Shown here piece after piece: positions 45,598 to 62,087 of a DNA stretch of 64,000 bases. The translations under genes and the position numbers were made by a program. The notes under the pieces were generated by a model. It was given only the letters and a program-made list of their open reading frames with translations. It was not told where the DNA came from and made no database searches. This stretch comes from Cylindrobasidium torrendii FP15055 ss-10 (taxonomy: Eukaryota > Basidiomycota > Agaricomycetes > Agaricales > Physalacriaceae), in contig KN880479.1 in assembly GCA_000934385.1 (NCBI GenBank), positions 1-64,000 on the forward strand, written 5' to 3'. How positions within the stretch are numbered: the first letter of the stretch is position 1; each line of letters starts with the position of its first letter.

Positions 45598-47199
45598 ATG
45601 CAGCTTCCTCGCCGGGTGCCGTGGTCGTCTTCCGCAGAACTTGACCAAGTCTGTTCTTGGATATTTGAAGACGAAAATGATATTGATGCCAAGTTGCTTG
45701 CTATTCAACGAGTGCGCGTTCACCAGACCGCATCGCGAATTTAACTCATGTACAGTTAGATTACTGCTTGGAAGCTCATAACATCCCTCCCACATGCGAT
45801 AGAGTCCACTCTGTCCATCTTAACATCAATCACGGACGACAGCCTACCAAGAAACCAAAGGGCGTTCTCGCTTACTCTTCGCCATAATTATGCAGCCGCT
45901 CTTATACGGCTGGTCAACGGCCTGGTAGACCCTCTCCAGTCGGGAATTTATGCAAGATCTATTGCTTCCATTGCAGACCAACTTGGGCTGCCTTTGTGGC
46001 TCGTAGAGCTGCGGCACTCGGCTACTCACGAAGACCTACCCAGCTTGGAACTGCTTCGTGAAGGAGCGCGACAGGTGCGTCTTGCTCACTTTGAAGTCGA
46101 CCACGTCCAATAATGACGCGCAGGCAATGGTATGGCTCTTCAACAACTACTGGCTTCCAACTAGCAATCCAACAACTGTGCCAAAGCTTGAACCAGTTCT
46201 TCGTCCAATAGCCCCCATATTCAATGAATATAGACGGCTTGTAAAAGCCACAGTACGGGATCACTCAATCAAGGTCTCGTATCAGCAACCCATTGCCAGG
46301 ATCGTACGAGAGATTGAGCGCTGGGTCAGCGAAGCCCAAGTCGCTATCGACCACGGACTGGAGACGGGCGACGCAGGCGACAAGGAGAGCTTCGCACTGG
46401 AGAAACTCTCTGACGAGCTTCTTGAAAAAGGTGTATTGGTACCTTTAGCGAAAAAGTGAGTTGTTTGAATTGCGCAATTTGGCCATGGACGAACAAAATC
46501 ACAGGAAGCGTGTATTCCCCGAGGATGGATTTTACCCTCCAGCTATATCAATACAAGTCTGGGGACCATTGATTCAGCAGTTGACGAGCACGCATCCCGA
46601 CTTGCCTCTTACCCTTATCAACCGCATTCTCTCAAGATTACTGTCTCCAACCGAGGAGAAATCGAATTCATCTTACGATGCATGCATTGCCCGCTGGGCG
46701 GCCTGGGTTGTGGACTTTGGTCAAGTGGAAGGCGGTGAATCCGCGACAAAACGCGACGTCGTTGCTTCAATTGTGTCAACGCTCGGACCGACAGTTTCCC
46801 AAGCAAAGCCAATGTAGGCATCTGTACTGCGCTTCATGACTTTGTCTGATTTATGAACAGAGCGTTACAACTTGTCCAGGCTATCTGCAAGGGAGATGAA
46901 CAATTGGAGTCGGCGTTGTCTTTGTTGTCCCAAACCACCCATGTATCAGTATGTTTCCACCATGCTGGCCTGTCACCGAAGTTGATTTTGCTTCCAAGAA
47001 TTGGCAGTCAAACGGTATGGACACAATGGCGCAGCGACTGGAAGAGTTATTAGGATCGTCAGAGCCAGTCGAGGTGGATGTGGACGTTGAAATGGAGCAT
47101 GTCGATAAACCAGGAAAACCAGCACATTGTAGTGCCCCAGGATGGCACAGACTTGACAGTAGCAAATGGTCCCCCTGTCCTTTGGGCCAGCTGCAATGA
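45598..47199 (+). CDS. LAS1: Ribosome biogenesis endonuclease subunit LAS1
   Basis: Six exons (45598-45711, 45760-46074, 46124-46455, 46505-46813, 46861-46948, 46999-47199) give 452 residues. Las1 is the HEPN ribonuclease that cuts ITS2 of the pre-rRNA in the nucleus, working with the Grc3 kinase. The N-terminus is diagnostic: LPRRVPWSSSAELDQVCSWI, then ITAWKLITSLPHAIESTLSI. The HEPN catalytic stretch is RLVNGLVDPLQSGIYARSIA followed by VELRHSATHEDLPSLELLRE, which holds the R-x-x-x-x-H motif (RHSATH). The protein ends with HCSAPGWHRLDSSKWSPCPL, like other Las1 tails. For the last intron a GTATGT donor at 46949 was preferred over one six bases earlier; both keep the frame. Confidence 0.95.
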
Positions 47200-47377
47200 A
47201 ATATTGTCGCAGGTACTGGTAGAAGGTACATAGTATTAGTCACCACCAGTGCGCGCCATGAGGTGCTTATCTTGCGGTGCCGTGCGATGTGACTGTATAT
47301 CGAAACATAACAAATTATTATGGAAAGCGCGATCGGTAGTGCCTGCTCTTCTCTCGAGTCTACGCTCAAGTCGACCT

Positions 47378-53328
<5,951 letters not shown>

Positions 53329-53639
53329 GAGATGGGGATAACATAGACTAGAAATGCCAGATATGTAACATGCTTTTTCTTGACTTGGGGAAGGTAGACT
53401 TGCTATGCGACTTTTGGCCTGTTGGAAATGCCTGCATGATATTCCCCATTCGGTAGCGAGACTGTTGCATCCCTAGCGAATTCCTCTGTTGAATATGGCT
53501 ACCCGTGGAATCGACGCTCTTATTGGTGCAAAACCAACAATACTGCAGCTCGAATCATCAGGACACATTTGCGAGCCCGTCGGTAGATGCGGACCCGAGC
53601 GGCAACGATGAAATCGAGAACCACGACCGCCTAATGCAG
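53329..53639. other. Spacer, possible N-terminal remnant of the MFS gene
   Basis: A short plus-strand stretch near 53583-53640 reads VDADPSGNDEIENHDRLMQ before a stop, resembling the polar cytosolic start of MFS transporters. It has no ATG in the same frame and cannot be confirmed. Confidence 0.3.
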
Positions 53640-54859
53640 TAGACCTTTAAATACAGGACGCACTATGCTAGTGTTGTTACCAATCCCGAGGCCTCGACTC
53701 GGACTACAAATGCCTTCGTCAGTGAAGCGAATCAAGAAGCGAATGGACTTGCGCTTTAACCTCCCAGAAGGGAGAACGCACGTCGAATAATTGGACGGTG
53801 CCTCTCCAAGCAGGAATGTGAGGGTTATCCAAAAGCTGGAGAACATAGCACTCGACGCGATGTTGATCAAGCATGCCTGGATAAGAATGGGCTCCGTTAC
53901 GGCGAACTTGCCCATCGAATAGAGAATTCCGCCGTAGTGCATTCCGTTCTTCTGTTCTTTTGTAGGATAGTCCGGGATCAAGAGGTACATCACGACGAGG
54001 ACGATGGTTTGCAAAATAGTATACGACGCGCCATGTAACACAGTCTGTGATTATTCCTGCGATGACCCTGGCGATGAGCACCCCGAGGAGGAGGCCAGCA
54101 AAGACGGTGGATATGGCGGACGCACACCGTTCGGGAGGCGCTAGGTCTGCGACAAGTGGGAGCAAGACCTGAGGCGTAATACTGCTCATACCGACGAGGT
54201 GTATGCATGGCCCCAGTCATTGGACGCCTCATCGACCGTCTCGTCCCCTGGACAGCCACTCTAGTCACCATACTTGCCCAATGCATCCTGTTGGCAATAT
54301 ACGTCGGCGCTGCAGGCATCCATGTCGCGCCCGTGATCATTGTTACTATATGCACTGACCTATTTCAGCAAATGCAACAGGTCGCACTTTCGACCGCCAT
54401 CTTTAGGTATCGTAGCTGTCTGTTCAGTTTTTCGCTTCACCCACTGACAACCAAATGTAGCATTGCGCCTGAAGCTCGCGCGCGTCTCAACAATGTGTTC
54501 ATCCTCGCTGTAGGGCATCCATGCATAAGTCTTGGGCTTGCTGACCAAACCTTGTCGTGAAATATCTCTTGCTTGGACAAGTCATGGGCACGAGCGCTGG
54601 TACCAGGGTGTTCACACAATACGAATGGCGGCCCGCAGCTGCACTATCCCTTGGCTGGTGTGGATGGCAACTCTTTATCCTCCTTCGTGGGCCCGCGTGC
54701 CAACGCTATACATTGCTTGGTTGGGAAGGGGATCCAGGCGGGTTCTTCAAGCCACGAGCAGTGAAAACCCAGGAGGAGAAAAATTCGAAGGCAAATACAA
54801 TCAAGAAGGAGGAGCCTTCACGGGAACCCAGCTCAGAAAATGGAGAGCTTCCTGTATAA
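53640..54859. pseudogene. Broken MFS transporter, halves in opposite orientation
   Basis: The middle of an MFS transporter lies on the minus strand from about 54198 down to about 53760, and the C-terminal part lies on the plus strand from 54198 to 54859. The minus-strand part reads LVGMSSITPQVLLPLVADLA, then GIITDCVTWRVVYYFA. A frame change near 54008 follows, then LLIPDYP, KFAVTEPILIQACLINIASS and TLTFLLGEAPSNYST. The plus-strand part reads GVCMAPVIGRLIDRLVPWTA, then DLFQQMQQVALSTAIFR, an intron at 54408-54461, RLNNVFILA and later LGQVMGTSAGTRVFTQYEWR. The family carries these parts in that order on one strand. The first three helices are missing. The halves meet at 54197/54198, so this is an inversion plus deletion and frameshift, hence a pseudogene. 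Confidence 0.82.
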
Positions 54860-54952
54860 CGCGCATGACCTAGGATATATTTAATGCGATCCCTCCGACA
54901 CAACATTGAGATACAAAACTGGATACAACAGTGTATACGCAAGGGTGAAGAT

Positions 54953-57131
54953 CTAGAACATGTTCGCAAGCTTGCTAGCCGCTTCCCGGGCGTCCAAACG
55001 GGGGCGATTGGATGGGAGGCGCACGGAGCCCGTCATCAGTGTTGGTCTTGCCGTCCCTAGAGGATCCAAACCGCTGTCCGACCTTGCCATCGAAGACCCT
55101 ATGCCCGGCCCTATTGTGCTGCTGCCCATCAGAGGGTCTGTGCTCATGCGGCTGGAGCCAGCAGAGTGGGGGCCTGCAGGTGTTGCAAGTGGTGAAGACG
55201 GTGGCTTGACAAACATGCTTCTTGTACCATCCGAGAACCGACCGCCCAGAGGAGGACCTCCGTCATCTGAAGGGTTGGGAGAAACGATAATCTTGGAGGA
55301 ACCTGCACCAGGTGACTGAGGAATGGGCGACGAGGGCCCAGCAGACGACAGTGGCGAACGTGTGCCAGATAGGCTCTGCTGGGATATAGACGGGGTCACT
55401 GGGAGTGAGTTGTTTGCAGAACCAAAGGCAGGGCTGAGCGGGTCGCCGTTGTTGTATGCGGCGACTGGAGCGGGTAGCGGAGCAGCCACGTGTGCAGGAG
55501 GTTTGGGCGGAAGCTGTGATTGGGGTTGGTGGTCGAATCCGTTGGACGCAGGGATATGAGGAGGAGGTTGCGCCCGTGGTACAGGCGGGCGAGGGACGAA
55601 GTCTTCCAGCTTGGGAACATTCATAGGCTTGGGTGCAACGGTATTCGGGGTGACTTTCTGTGCAGCGTTGTTGACATCGCCTCGCAGCGATTCAAGCTCC
55701 TTGAGGAGTTGCCGTTCATACATGATAGACGAGCGAGCATGCTCAATCAGGGCCGACGTGATATCGTCGTTGGCGTATTTATTGTGTGTTTGCAGTGCAC
55801 GGTGCAGATTTTGGGAAATGCCTTCAGCTCGTCGTGCCAGGATTTGTTCGTACCGATTGGCCTGGTGGACAGTCAGCATGGCCCTATAGTGGACAGGATT
55901 GCGCACTTCTTCAATTTCCTCCAGTGCCTCGTCAACGCGTTCCGCCCGGATACTGGAGCTGGCTTTCAGCCTTTCGATCTGGCGGCGCTTCGATATGGTG
56001 GTCTTGACCGCCGCCTGATATTCCTCGAGGACGCCTGTCCGCATTTGTAGAGTCTCTTTTGCTGAGCGCGCATTCATGCCCTGGTAGCCCAACGAATCGC
56101 CTATAATGACACATTCGCTGAGCGCCTGAGCTTGGTCAAGGTCAGCTAGACTATGCCATGTACGACCGAGCTTGCGAAGGGCATTCCCCAGCGGTGGATG
56201 CGCCTCGGTGGATGCGACATTGATGAGTTTGTTGCCCATTTCAGCATGGACGTGCGCAAATACTGCGGAAAGCTCGGTTAAGACTCGTGAATTGCGAGTG
56301 TTATGAATACGCACTCTTGCGGTTAAGCGCCAGCTTGTCAACGGCTTTGGCTGTGTCAAAGAATTGGCCTTCAAGTTTGGTGAGCTCGAATCGAGCACGC
56401 TGCAGCTCCTCGTCTTCGTCGGGCACTCCACGCCGCATGATGCCGAACCCAGAAGACGTCTTCTTTCTTGGTCGCGGCGTTGGTTGATAACCAAAATCGC
56501 TCTCGACGAATGAGCGCAGGTCTTCGTCGTATATCAAAATGGTATCTTCGCAGACGCGACTCATCCACCGCTGTAGCATGATCCTGACCAACCGGTCGTC
56601 CTCTTCGTCGGTCGGGGCTGACGTTTGCGCCAAAGGAAGAGCAGGTACAATCGTCTGCGGGTTGTTGTGCACGATGGCATCGTAGAATTGTTGGAATTCT
56701 ATATATGAACGCGACACGTTACGATACGTCGACCCGGTAAAGTTCGATAGGTTTGTCTAGGGCTTATGAGAATGTACAAAGGGATAACGAGCAGAGATTC
56801 GCACCTGAGCATCAAATTTGATGAGAATATCTCTGCGATTTCTGTCCAACCCGGTGATGCGAACGCGTAGGTAAGGCTCTGTCCTTTCGAAGCTCAGTCC
56901 ATTTGATCCTATGCTTTCCCTCGGCGAGATGAGGCCGGAGTCGGGCGCGCCATATATCTGCGGCTCTTTCCCGTACAATCCGGGCGCAGGCCCTTTGTCC
57001 GGTGTTGGCGGTACGGGGGTTGACGCTCGACGGAGATTTGGAATGGGAGCATTCGTGTGAGGCGTCGTTGGCCATGGTGGAGTCGAGTCCTCTGCGAAAG
57101 GGTTGTTTGAAGTACTTAGTGGGTCGAACAT
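54953..57131 (-). CDS. VPS17: PX-BAR sorting protein, Vps17-like retromer subunit
   Basis: Three exons (56805-57131, 56315-56756, 54953-56262) give 692 residues. Vps17 with Vps5 forms the membrane-bending sorting-nexin dimer of retromer, which returns receptors from endosomes to the Golgi. The protein starts MFDPLSTSNNPFAED. A PX-like domain covers roughly residues 95-210 (EPYLRVRITGLDRNRRDILI, then YRNVSRSYIEFQQFYDAI), and a long alpha-helical BAR region follows (FELTKLEGQFFDTAKAVDKL, NALRKLGRTWHSLADLDQAQ, KTTISKRRQIERLKASSSIR). The last third is a disordered Pro/Ser/Gly-rich tail of about 230 residues, which is long compared with yeast and common in basidiomycetes. Assignment to Vps17 over other PX-BAR proteins rests on the start and the BAR spacing. 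Confidence 0.85.
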
Positions 57132-57352
57132 GGTGGAACGCTAGCGCAATGCAGGCGCAACGGATCGCCCGCTCGCACAGGGACAAAGTGTGATGCTTAT
57201 GTAATTCTGATCACATCTTGTGGGTCCCGCTCATCATTAAGTTGTGAAAATACAGACATTCAAACGTATGTAGCAAGTTAGAGTAATGTCCATGTACGAC
57301 CAGTGTACATATATTCAATGAAACGAGTCCAAAATCTCTCGTATGGGAACAG

Positions 57353-58851
57353 TTAGCAGTTCGGAATGGTGATATCCTTGAGTTCGCGCCTGGCAGATGG
57401 TTAGCATGTGCACGGCTGGAAATAAAATATACTTGCTGGCCGTTTGTTAATCCCCAGCTACCTTCAACACCTCCGTATTTATCCTCCTTCCATTTTTCGT
57501 CCTTGAACTGTATGCTCATGTGGGTATGCGGGCAAGAGGCGCAAAGTGCAGCACATACCTCGAAGAAGAAATACCCAGTACCATTGTTGTTTGCCTGGCA
57601 GACGAAGGTATCCAAAAATATCTGCAGGTTTGCTACGGACGCATCAGAGGCTCCGTTGGTCTTGGTGGCAGTGTCTACAGAGGCGGTGGGCCAGCCAGTC
57701 TCGGCGATGTACATTTTTGGCTGGCATCGGTCGTAAGAATAGTTTGCAGATGACGGATGAAGACAGGCCTACCGCGTTCGACAGCTTGCTGGCAGGTTCA
57801 ACATTGGTCTCTTGGAAAAAGTTCCATGTCCATGCAGCGGCATCGTCGATGGACGTTTTCGCAAACCAAGGATGAACATTAGAGAGCTAAGCAGACATCA
57901 GAACCAGCGTGCAGGATAATAGGGAGCACGGACACCGTAGTCCACTGCCTCCAAGACTTTGTCGTTGAAGAAGCTCCCAGCGTCAGAGTTCCCGACCGGG
58001 ATGTCCATGTTGAGCTCCTTCAGCATGCTTCTAGTGTCCGCGATATATTCGACGAGCTTGGCGCCAGCTGCGTTTCCAGCAGAGCCATTCGGATCCGTCT
58101 CTGAGCTGGCAGTCACTGCGTTCAGGATGACCTCGTTTCCGACCGTGATGCCGGCGACATGGTCAGAGCCATAGGTCTGGAGGGCTTGTTTGATGGCATC
58201 GTTTTGCCGGGTGAAAACACTGTCATCATCGACGGTTGGGTAGTTGCCGAGATAGACTTGAAGATCCACCTTTGTCTGCTTGATGGCTTCAAGCTAAAGG
58301 CACATGGGTAAGGTGTCAAAACAAGCGTGATTGAACGTACGACGATGGCAGACTGGTTACAGTCTGAACCATAGAGGCGGACACGAGTAGTGAGCTGTGA
58401 CATCAACTGTGGATGCAAAGTGAGGATCTCGCATTTTGCAGTAGGACATGTCAACGCACTTGAACATCTTTAATGACCTGGTCCAGCTCTGCGCCACAGT
58501 CTGGCATAATTGAACCATCCGGTGTATAGGCGATGCCATAGAGGCTCTTGTGTAGATTGGGATTCTTTGCGAAGCTGCTGGGGTCCCCTGATGTCGTGGA
58601 CGAGCTGCTACTGCTGCTATTGTGCTTGGACACCCCAACTCCTACACCTACGCCTATAGCAATTAATGCCAAAATGCCAACGACCGAACCAATCACCTGA
58701 TCGTACATTATTAGACGCAATGACTGCAACACCCGAGAGAGGGACTGACGATGTACTTGGACCGCTGGCGTTGAGCTCTGCTCTTCTCCACGTTGTGCAG
58801 CATAGCGGACTGGGACTGGTTCACGGTCTCATAGTGCGGATTAAACGACAT
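57353..58851 (-). CDS. GH17 endo-1,3-beta-glucanase, membrane-anchored
   Basis: Eight exons (58750-58851, 58460-58696, 58341-58406, 57934-58293, 57773-57886, 57559-57720, 57437-57507, 57353-57389) give 382 residues. The cytosolic N-terminus (MSFNPHYETVNQSQ) is followed by a helix (VIGSVVGILALIAIGVGVGV, about residues 35-54), a serine linker and the GH17 barrel. This is a type II membrane layout with the enzyme outside. Motifs are SLYGIAYTP, VRLYGSDCNQ, GITVGNEVIL (acid/base Glu) and MYIAETGWPTAS (nucleophile Glu). The enzyme hydrolyses or transfers beta-1,3-glucan in the cell wall. It ends RELKDITIPNC. The last intron (57390-57436) has a GC donor in the form CCA|GCAAGT; the GT four bases downstream gives an unlike tail. 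Confidence 0.94.
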
Positions 58852-59349
58852 GGGTGACACTAGAGTCGACGGGTCTCGCGAAAGAAGGAAGTGGCTGAGA
58901 GGCGTGAAGAGGCCAGCAACGCCAAAGAAAAGGAGAAGAAAAGTTGCCAAGGGCGGTGGTCGTCAGAAGCCAAGGAGCGGAAAGGAAACAAAGAACGTCA
59001 ACTGAAGGGACGGCTTAGCTAATGGTCAAGTTGACATGGACAGCACAGGTTCGACGCGGGGACACCAATCACGCGCGTTGCGGCAATCACCACTGGCCAG
59101 GATAAATTTCCTCTCGCTGGTGGGTCAACATGCTTGGCAGTGTACTCACTCAAGCTCAAGTCTGGAACCAACAGATGGAAAGGTGCCACTCCGAAATCGA
59201 TCAGTCACACCAGCAGTCGAACAAAGCATTACAAAGTTACCAGTACAGACTTGATTAGTGTTCCACATGAGTACCCCAACTAGGAATGAGCGTATGTTGT
59301 ACATAGAGTACATAATTTAGCAGTCTAAAATTCATACCCTCGACCCATT
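58852..59349. other. Promoter of the GH17 gene and 3' flank of RIB1
   Basis: Both neighbours read leftwards. No reading frame here has support, and no TATA box is clear. Nothing else is seen. Confidence 0.5.
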
Positions 59350-60786
59350 TTAGAGGTCCTCCTCGCCGTCCATCCATAGCGGCAGTATGTGGCCCATCCT
59401 CAAGACTTTCGTCCGCAAGTACTTGTCGAGATCCTGGCCGTACACGGCATTTCCTCCAATGAGCGTAGCGCCCGCGATGTGCTCGTCGTGCTTGTGTGAT
59501 GACGGCAATGTCCCATCTTGTGCTGCCTGGCGCATCCTCCAGCTCCTGGGAATCATAGGGACACGCTCGACCACCCGTAGACCATCATCCTCCAACGCCT
59601 GGACCTTGTCAGGATTGTTCGTCAAGACGCGCACGCCCTCTCCCTGTTCACGGTCGCCCAGTCCCAGATCGCGCAAGATAGCCACCGCGATATCATATCC
59701 CCGTTCGTCTGCACCATGACCGAGCATTAAATTGGCAGTAACGGTGTCGTGACCCAAGTCCTGGAGGTTGTACGCCCTGATCTTCGAAAGCAGGCCAATT
59801 CCACGGCCTTCCTGGCGCAGGTAAACAACGGCACCGCGTCCAGGAATCTGCGTAGGTGGGGTAGATGGCGACGCAGAGGGCACGGTAATGGGCTGCGATA
59901 TCAGACGAATAGCCTCGTCCAATTGCTCGCCGCAGTCGCAGCGCATGCTGCCCACAGTCTCGCCAGTGAAACATTCAGAATGAATCCTGATGAGAGGTGA
60001 TGGGATGTTGTCGATTGGCGCAATTCTGCGAGTAGCAGACGGAGCAGATGCGCGCTGATGTGCTTGGGAAAGGCGCCCGACATAGGCTCCCCGCGTGATT
60101 CGGTCCATTTCAGTTTCGGAGGCACTCCATACGGCGTCCAGAGACCGGGAGCGTATGGATGGCGCAACCATCGCGCTGCTGGATTCAACCAGTTGGCCGG
60201 GATCAATCACCATAGCCAAATGCTCCTTGCTATCCCGGTTGTTGTGGTAAATGTGGAGGAACGCTGGCCCATGTGGAGTAGGTATCCGGGTCCTTGCCAT
60301 GCACTTGACCTCTAGTGGCGGCAGCGTGGACGACGAGCTGGTCTGGGTCTGGGCACCAGATGCAGCGGAGAGACGAGGAGGGTGGGCATCGGCCGATACA
60401 GGCGGAGGAGTGGGGGTGACTTCCAGAATATTCGCCTTCTCCACGGAGGTCGGCTCGGCCTTGACCTTGCGAGGAGCTTGTCGGCTAACATAGGTCAGCC
60501 TTTTGCGTGGCTGCGACTCGTCTGCACTTTGTCCGGTGAATTTCGTCCAGTCCCAAGAGCCCTCGTCGGTCGGGAGAGCGACGCCGGGGAAAAAGTCGTG
60601 GGCGTAGTGGTTGCGGGTGACATGAGGCCCGGTAGCAAGGGCAGCAGCCATCATGAGGGGATCGAGCGCAGCATCGCGTCTAGCAAATGTATCCTTGGGT
60701 GGGATGACCAGCTGGGGACCAGTGAGGATGTCCAGCAAGGCGGCATCCGATGCCATTAGCGGTTCATGCATGGTAGTCCTGACCAT
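59350..60786 (-). CDS. RIB1: GTP cyclohydrolase II
   Basis: A single exon gives 478 residues, longer than yeast Rib1 because of a divergent N-terminal region of about 200 residues rich in Pro, Ser and Thr. It opens the GTP ring and releases formate and pyrophosphate, the first step of riboflavin synthesis, in the cytosol. The catalytic core begins LIRIHSECFTGETVGSMRCD with the three zinc-binding cysteines in C-x10-C-x-C. It continues AVVYLRQEGRGIGLLSKIRA, AYNLQDLGHDTVTANLMLG and GVRVLTNNPDKVQAL. The ATG at 60786 is 55 bases after a minus-strand TATA-like ATAAATA. This and the branchless structure stand out in an intron-rich window, since it is the only long gene here without an intron. Confidence 0.96.
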   Translation of the reverse strand: MVRTTMHEPLMASDAALLDILTGPQLVIPPKDTFARRDAALDPLMMAAALATGPHVTRNHYAHDFFPGVALPTDEGSWDWTKFTGQSADESQPRKRLTYVSRQAPRKVKAEPTSVEKANILEVTPTPPPVSADAHPPRLSAASGAQTQTSSSSTLPPLEVKCMARTRIPTPHGPAFLHIYHNNRDSKEHLAMVIDPGQLVESSSAMVAPSIRSRSLDAVWSASETEMDRITRGAYVGRLSQAHQRASAPSATRRIAPIDNIPSPLIRIHSECFTGETVGSMRCDCGEQLDEAIRLISQPITVPSASPSTPPTQIPGRGAVVYLRQEGRGIGLLSKIRAYNLQDLGHDTVTANLMLGHGADERGYDIAVAILRDLGLGDREQGEGVRVLTNNPDKVQALEDDGLRVVERVPMIPRSWRMRQAAQDGTLPSSHKHDEHIAGATLIGGNAVYGQDLDKYLRTKVLRMGHILPLWMDGEEDL

Positions 60787-60840
60787 ATTCTAGTAGATGA
60801 GCAGCGAAAGAGAGGAAGCAGCGACAAGAGACCGCACGGG

Positions 60841-60848
60841 TATTTATG
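60841..60848 (-). promoter_or_regulatory. TATA box of RIB1
   Basis: On the minus strand GCATAAATA lies about 55 bases before the RIB1 start codon, followed by a CT-rich leader. Position and sequence fit a fungal TATA element. Confidence 0.5.
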
Positions 60849-61073
60849 CCACGAAAATCAGATGGATGCTCAACGGCAGTACGGAGTTCGGATTCAACTT
60901 TCGCCGCGCTTGATATGTAAGTCAGATGTAAGCGATCGAGCGGGCATAATGCAAATCGCGTCATATAAGACTGCTATCTAATCGCACAGCCACACCGCCT
61001 CAAAGTACTCAAAAGGAGCGTCCCAGGATGCTCCTAGGCCGCCCTCCATGATAGACCTGTCTCTGAATATGCC

Positions 61074-61080
61074 TATAAAG
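61074..61080 (+). promoter_or_regulatory. TATA box of the 61121 gene
   Basis: TATAAAG lies 41 bases before the ATG at 61121 and is followed by a CT-rich stretch that likely contains the start site, giving a very short leader. Confidence 0.55.
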
Positions 61081-61120
61081 TCTTTCCGTCTGCTCTTGCT
61101 GTTCTTTCCGAACTCCCATC

Positions 61121-61635
61121 ATGCTAACCTCCCTAACACTGTTACTCATTTCCACCGTTATTCAGCCCCTGGCTTCGTAAGTTCAAAGCCTCCATGCATG
61201 TTTCCATTGACTTACACAATACTATTCAGCTATGCCGCTCCTATCGTCGAACAGGACACCAAGACTCACACCGTCCATTATCCCATCATTCCGACAGCAC
61301 ATAGCTCGGAGACACCAGAGTACGATGGAGGTTCCAAAGTGGTCAACCGCAGTGTTCTTGCCATAGTCGGCGCGTTCGCTGGTTTCATCGCTCTCGTCCT
61401 TGCCTACATTATCATCCACTACTTCCGGACACCTGCTAGAGACAGGACTCGGGATATCATCGACCGTCACAAGATCGACGAAGAAATGGCCAATATTCAG
61501 AGGCAGGACGCACGACTCAAGGAGCCAGTGCCCCCACCGCCGTATATTCCTCGCCCGCCTGCATATGTGCTCTTCGATGGATCGAGCTCCGATGCCGAGG
61601 GTGTCAGTGTCGTTCCTCCCAGAGAAGTTGTATGA
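61121..61635 (+). CDS. Small type I membrane protein with PPxY-like motifs
   Basis: Two exons (61121-61176, 61230-61635) give 153 residues. A signal peptide (MLTSLTLLLISTVIQPLAS) leads to a short extracellular or luminal part, then a membrane helix (VLAIVGAFAGFIALVLAYII). The cytosolic tail carries VPPPPYIPRPPAYVLFD. PPPPY fits the PPxY consensus bound by WW domains of the Rsp5/Nedd4 ubiquitin ligases, so the protein may be an adaptor or a substrate of such a ligase. This role is inferred from the motif alone and the family is not recognised. The intron was placed because the frame around the signal peptide ends in a stop and the joined protein reads SYAAPIVEQD. Confidence 0.75.
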
Positions 61636-62087
61636 TTCCTGGAACGCATGCTTGCCAGCTGCCGCGGTACTAAGGCACTACCAAGTATGCAATGAGGGTA
61701 CAATGGGATGTTACATAGTTATGCTATACAGACTCCTGATTCTTTCTTTTTTTCTTTTCTTTATATGGATTTTTGCTACTTGAACAACACTGAACTTCTT
61801 GCCTTCATGACCAAGACGTCGACGTGTAGAGCAGGGTTGGTCAAGGCGGGGTGCTGTGTGTTCACAATCTCTATAGTTTATGATAGATGATGGTAGATTC
61901 AAAAGCAAGATCTGTCTTGGTCGATCATGCGCGTGTCCTGGAGATGGTTTGATGCTTACACTCACAGCAGTGTCTACAAGTCACTTCGCACTTTGTCTTT
62001 CAGTCCTTTCGAGAGCCTCGGTCATTCCCGCTCTTTCTGAGACGGTCCAATCCACGCAATGAGCAGACCACTTCAAACGAGGTAACA
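61636..62087. other. Spacer between two plus-strand genes
   Basis: Contains a T-rich run near 61741-61762 consistent with a 3' end. No gene is supported. Confidence 0.5.

Larger units (their letters stand above)
60787..61120. other. Divergent promoter, RIB1 and small membrane protein
   Basis: About 330 bases with a TATA-like element facing each gene (minus strand near 60841, plus strand near 61074). No coding support. Confidence 0.55.

Noticed and set aside
47249..47377. Start of the ABC transporter at an earlier ATG
   Set aside because: The earlier frame lies between the LAS1 stop and the transporter and adds a cysteine-rich segment unlike ABCC starts; 47378 gives the usual short N-terminus before the first helix.
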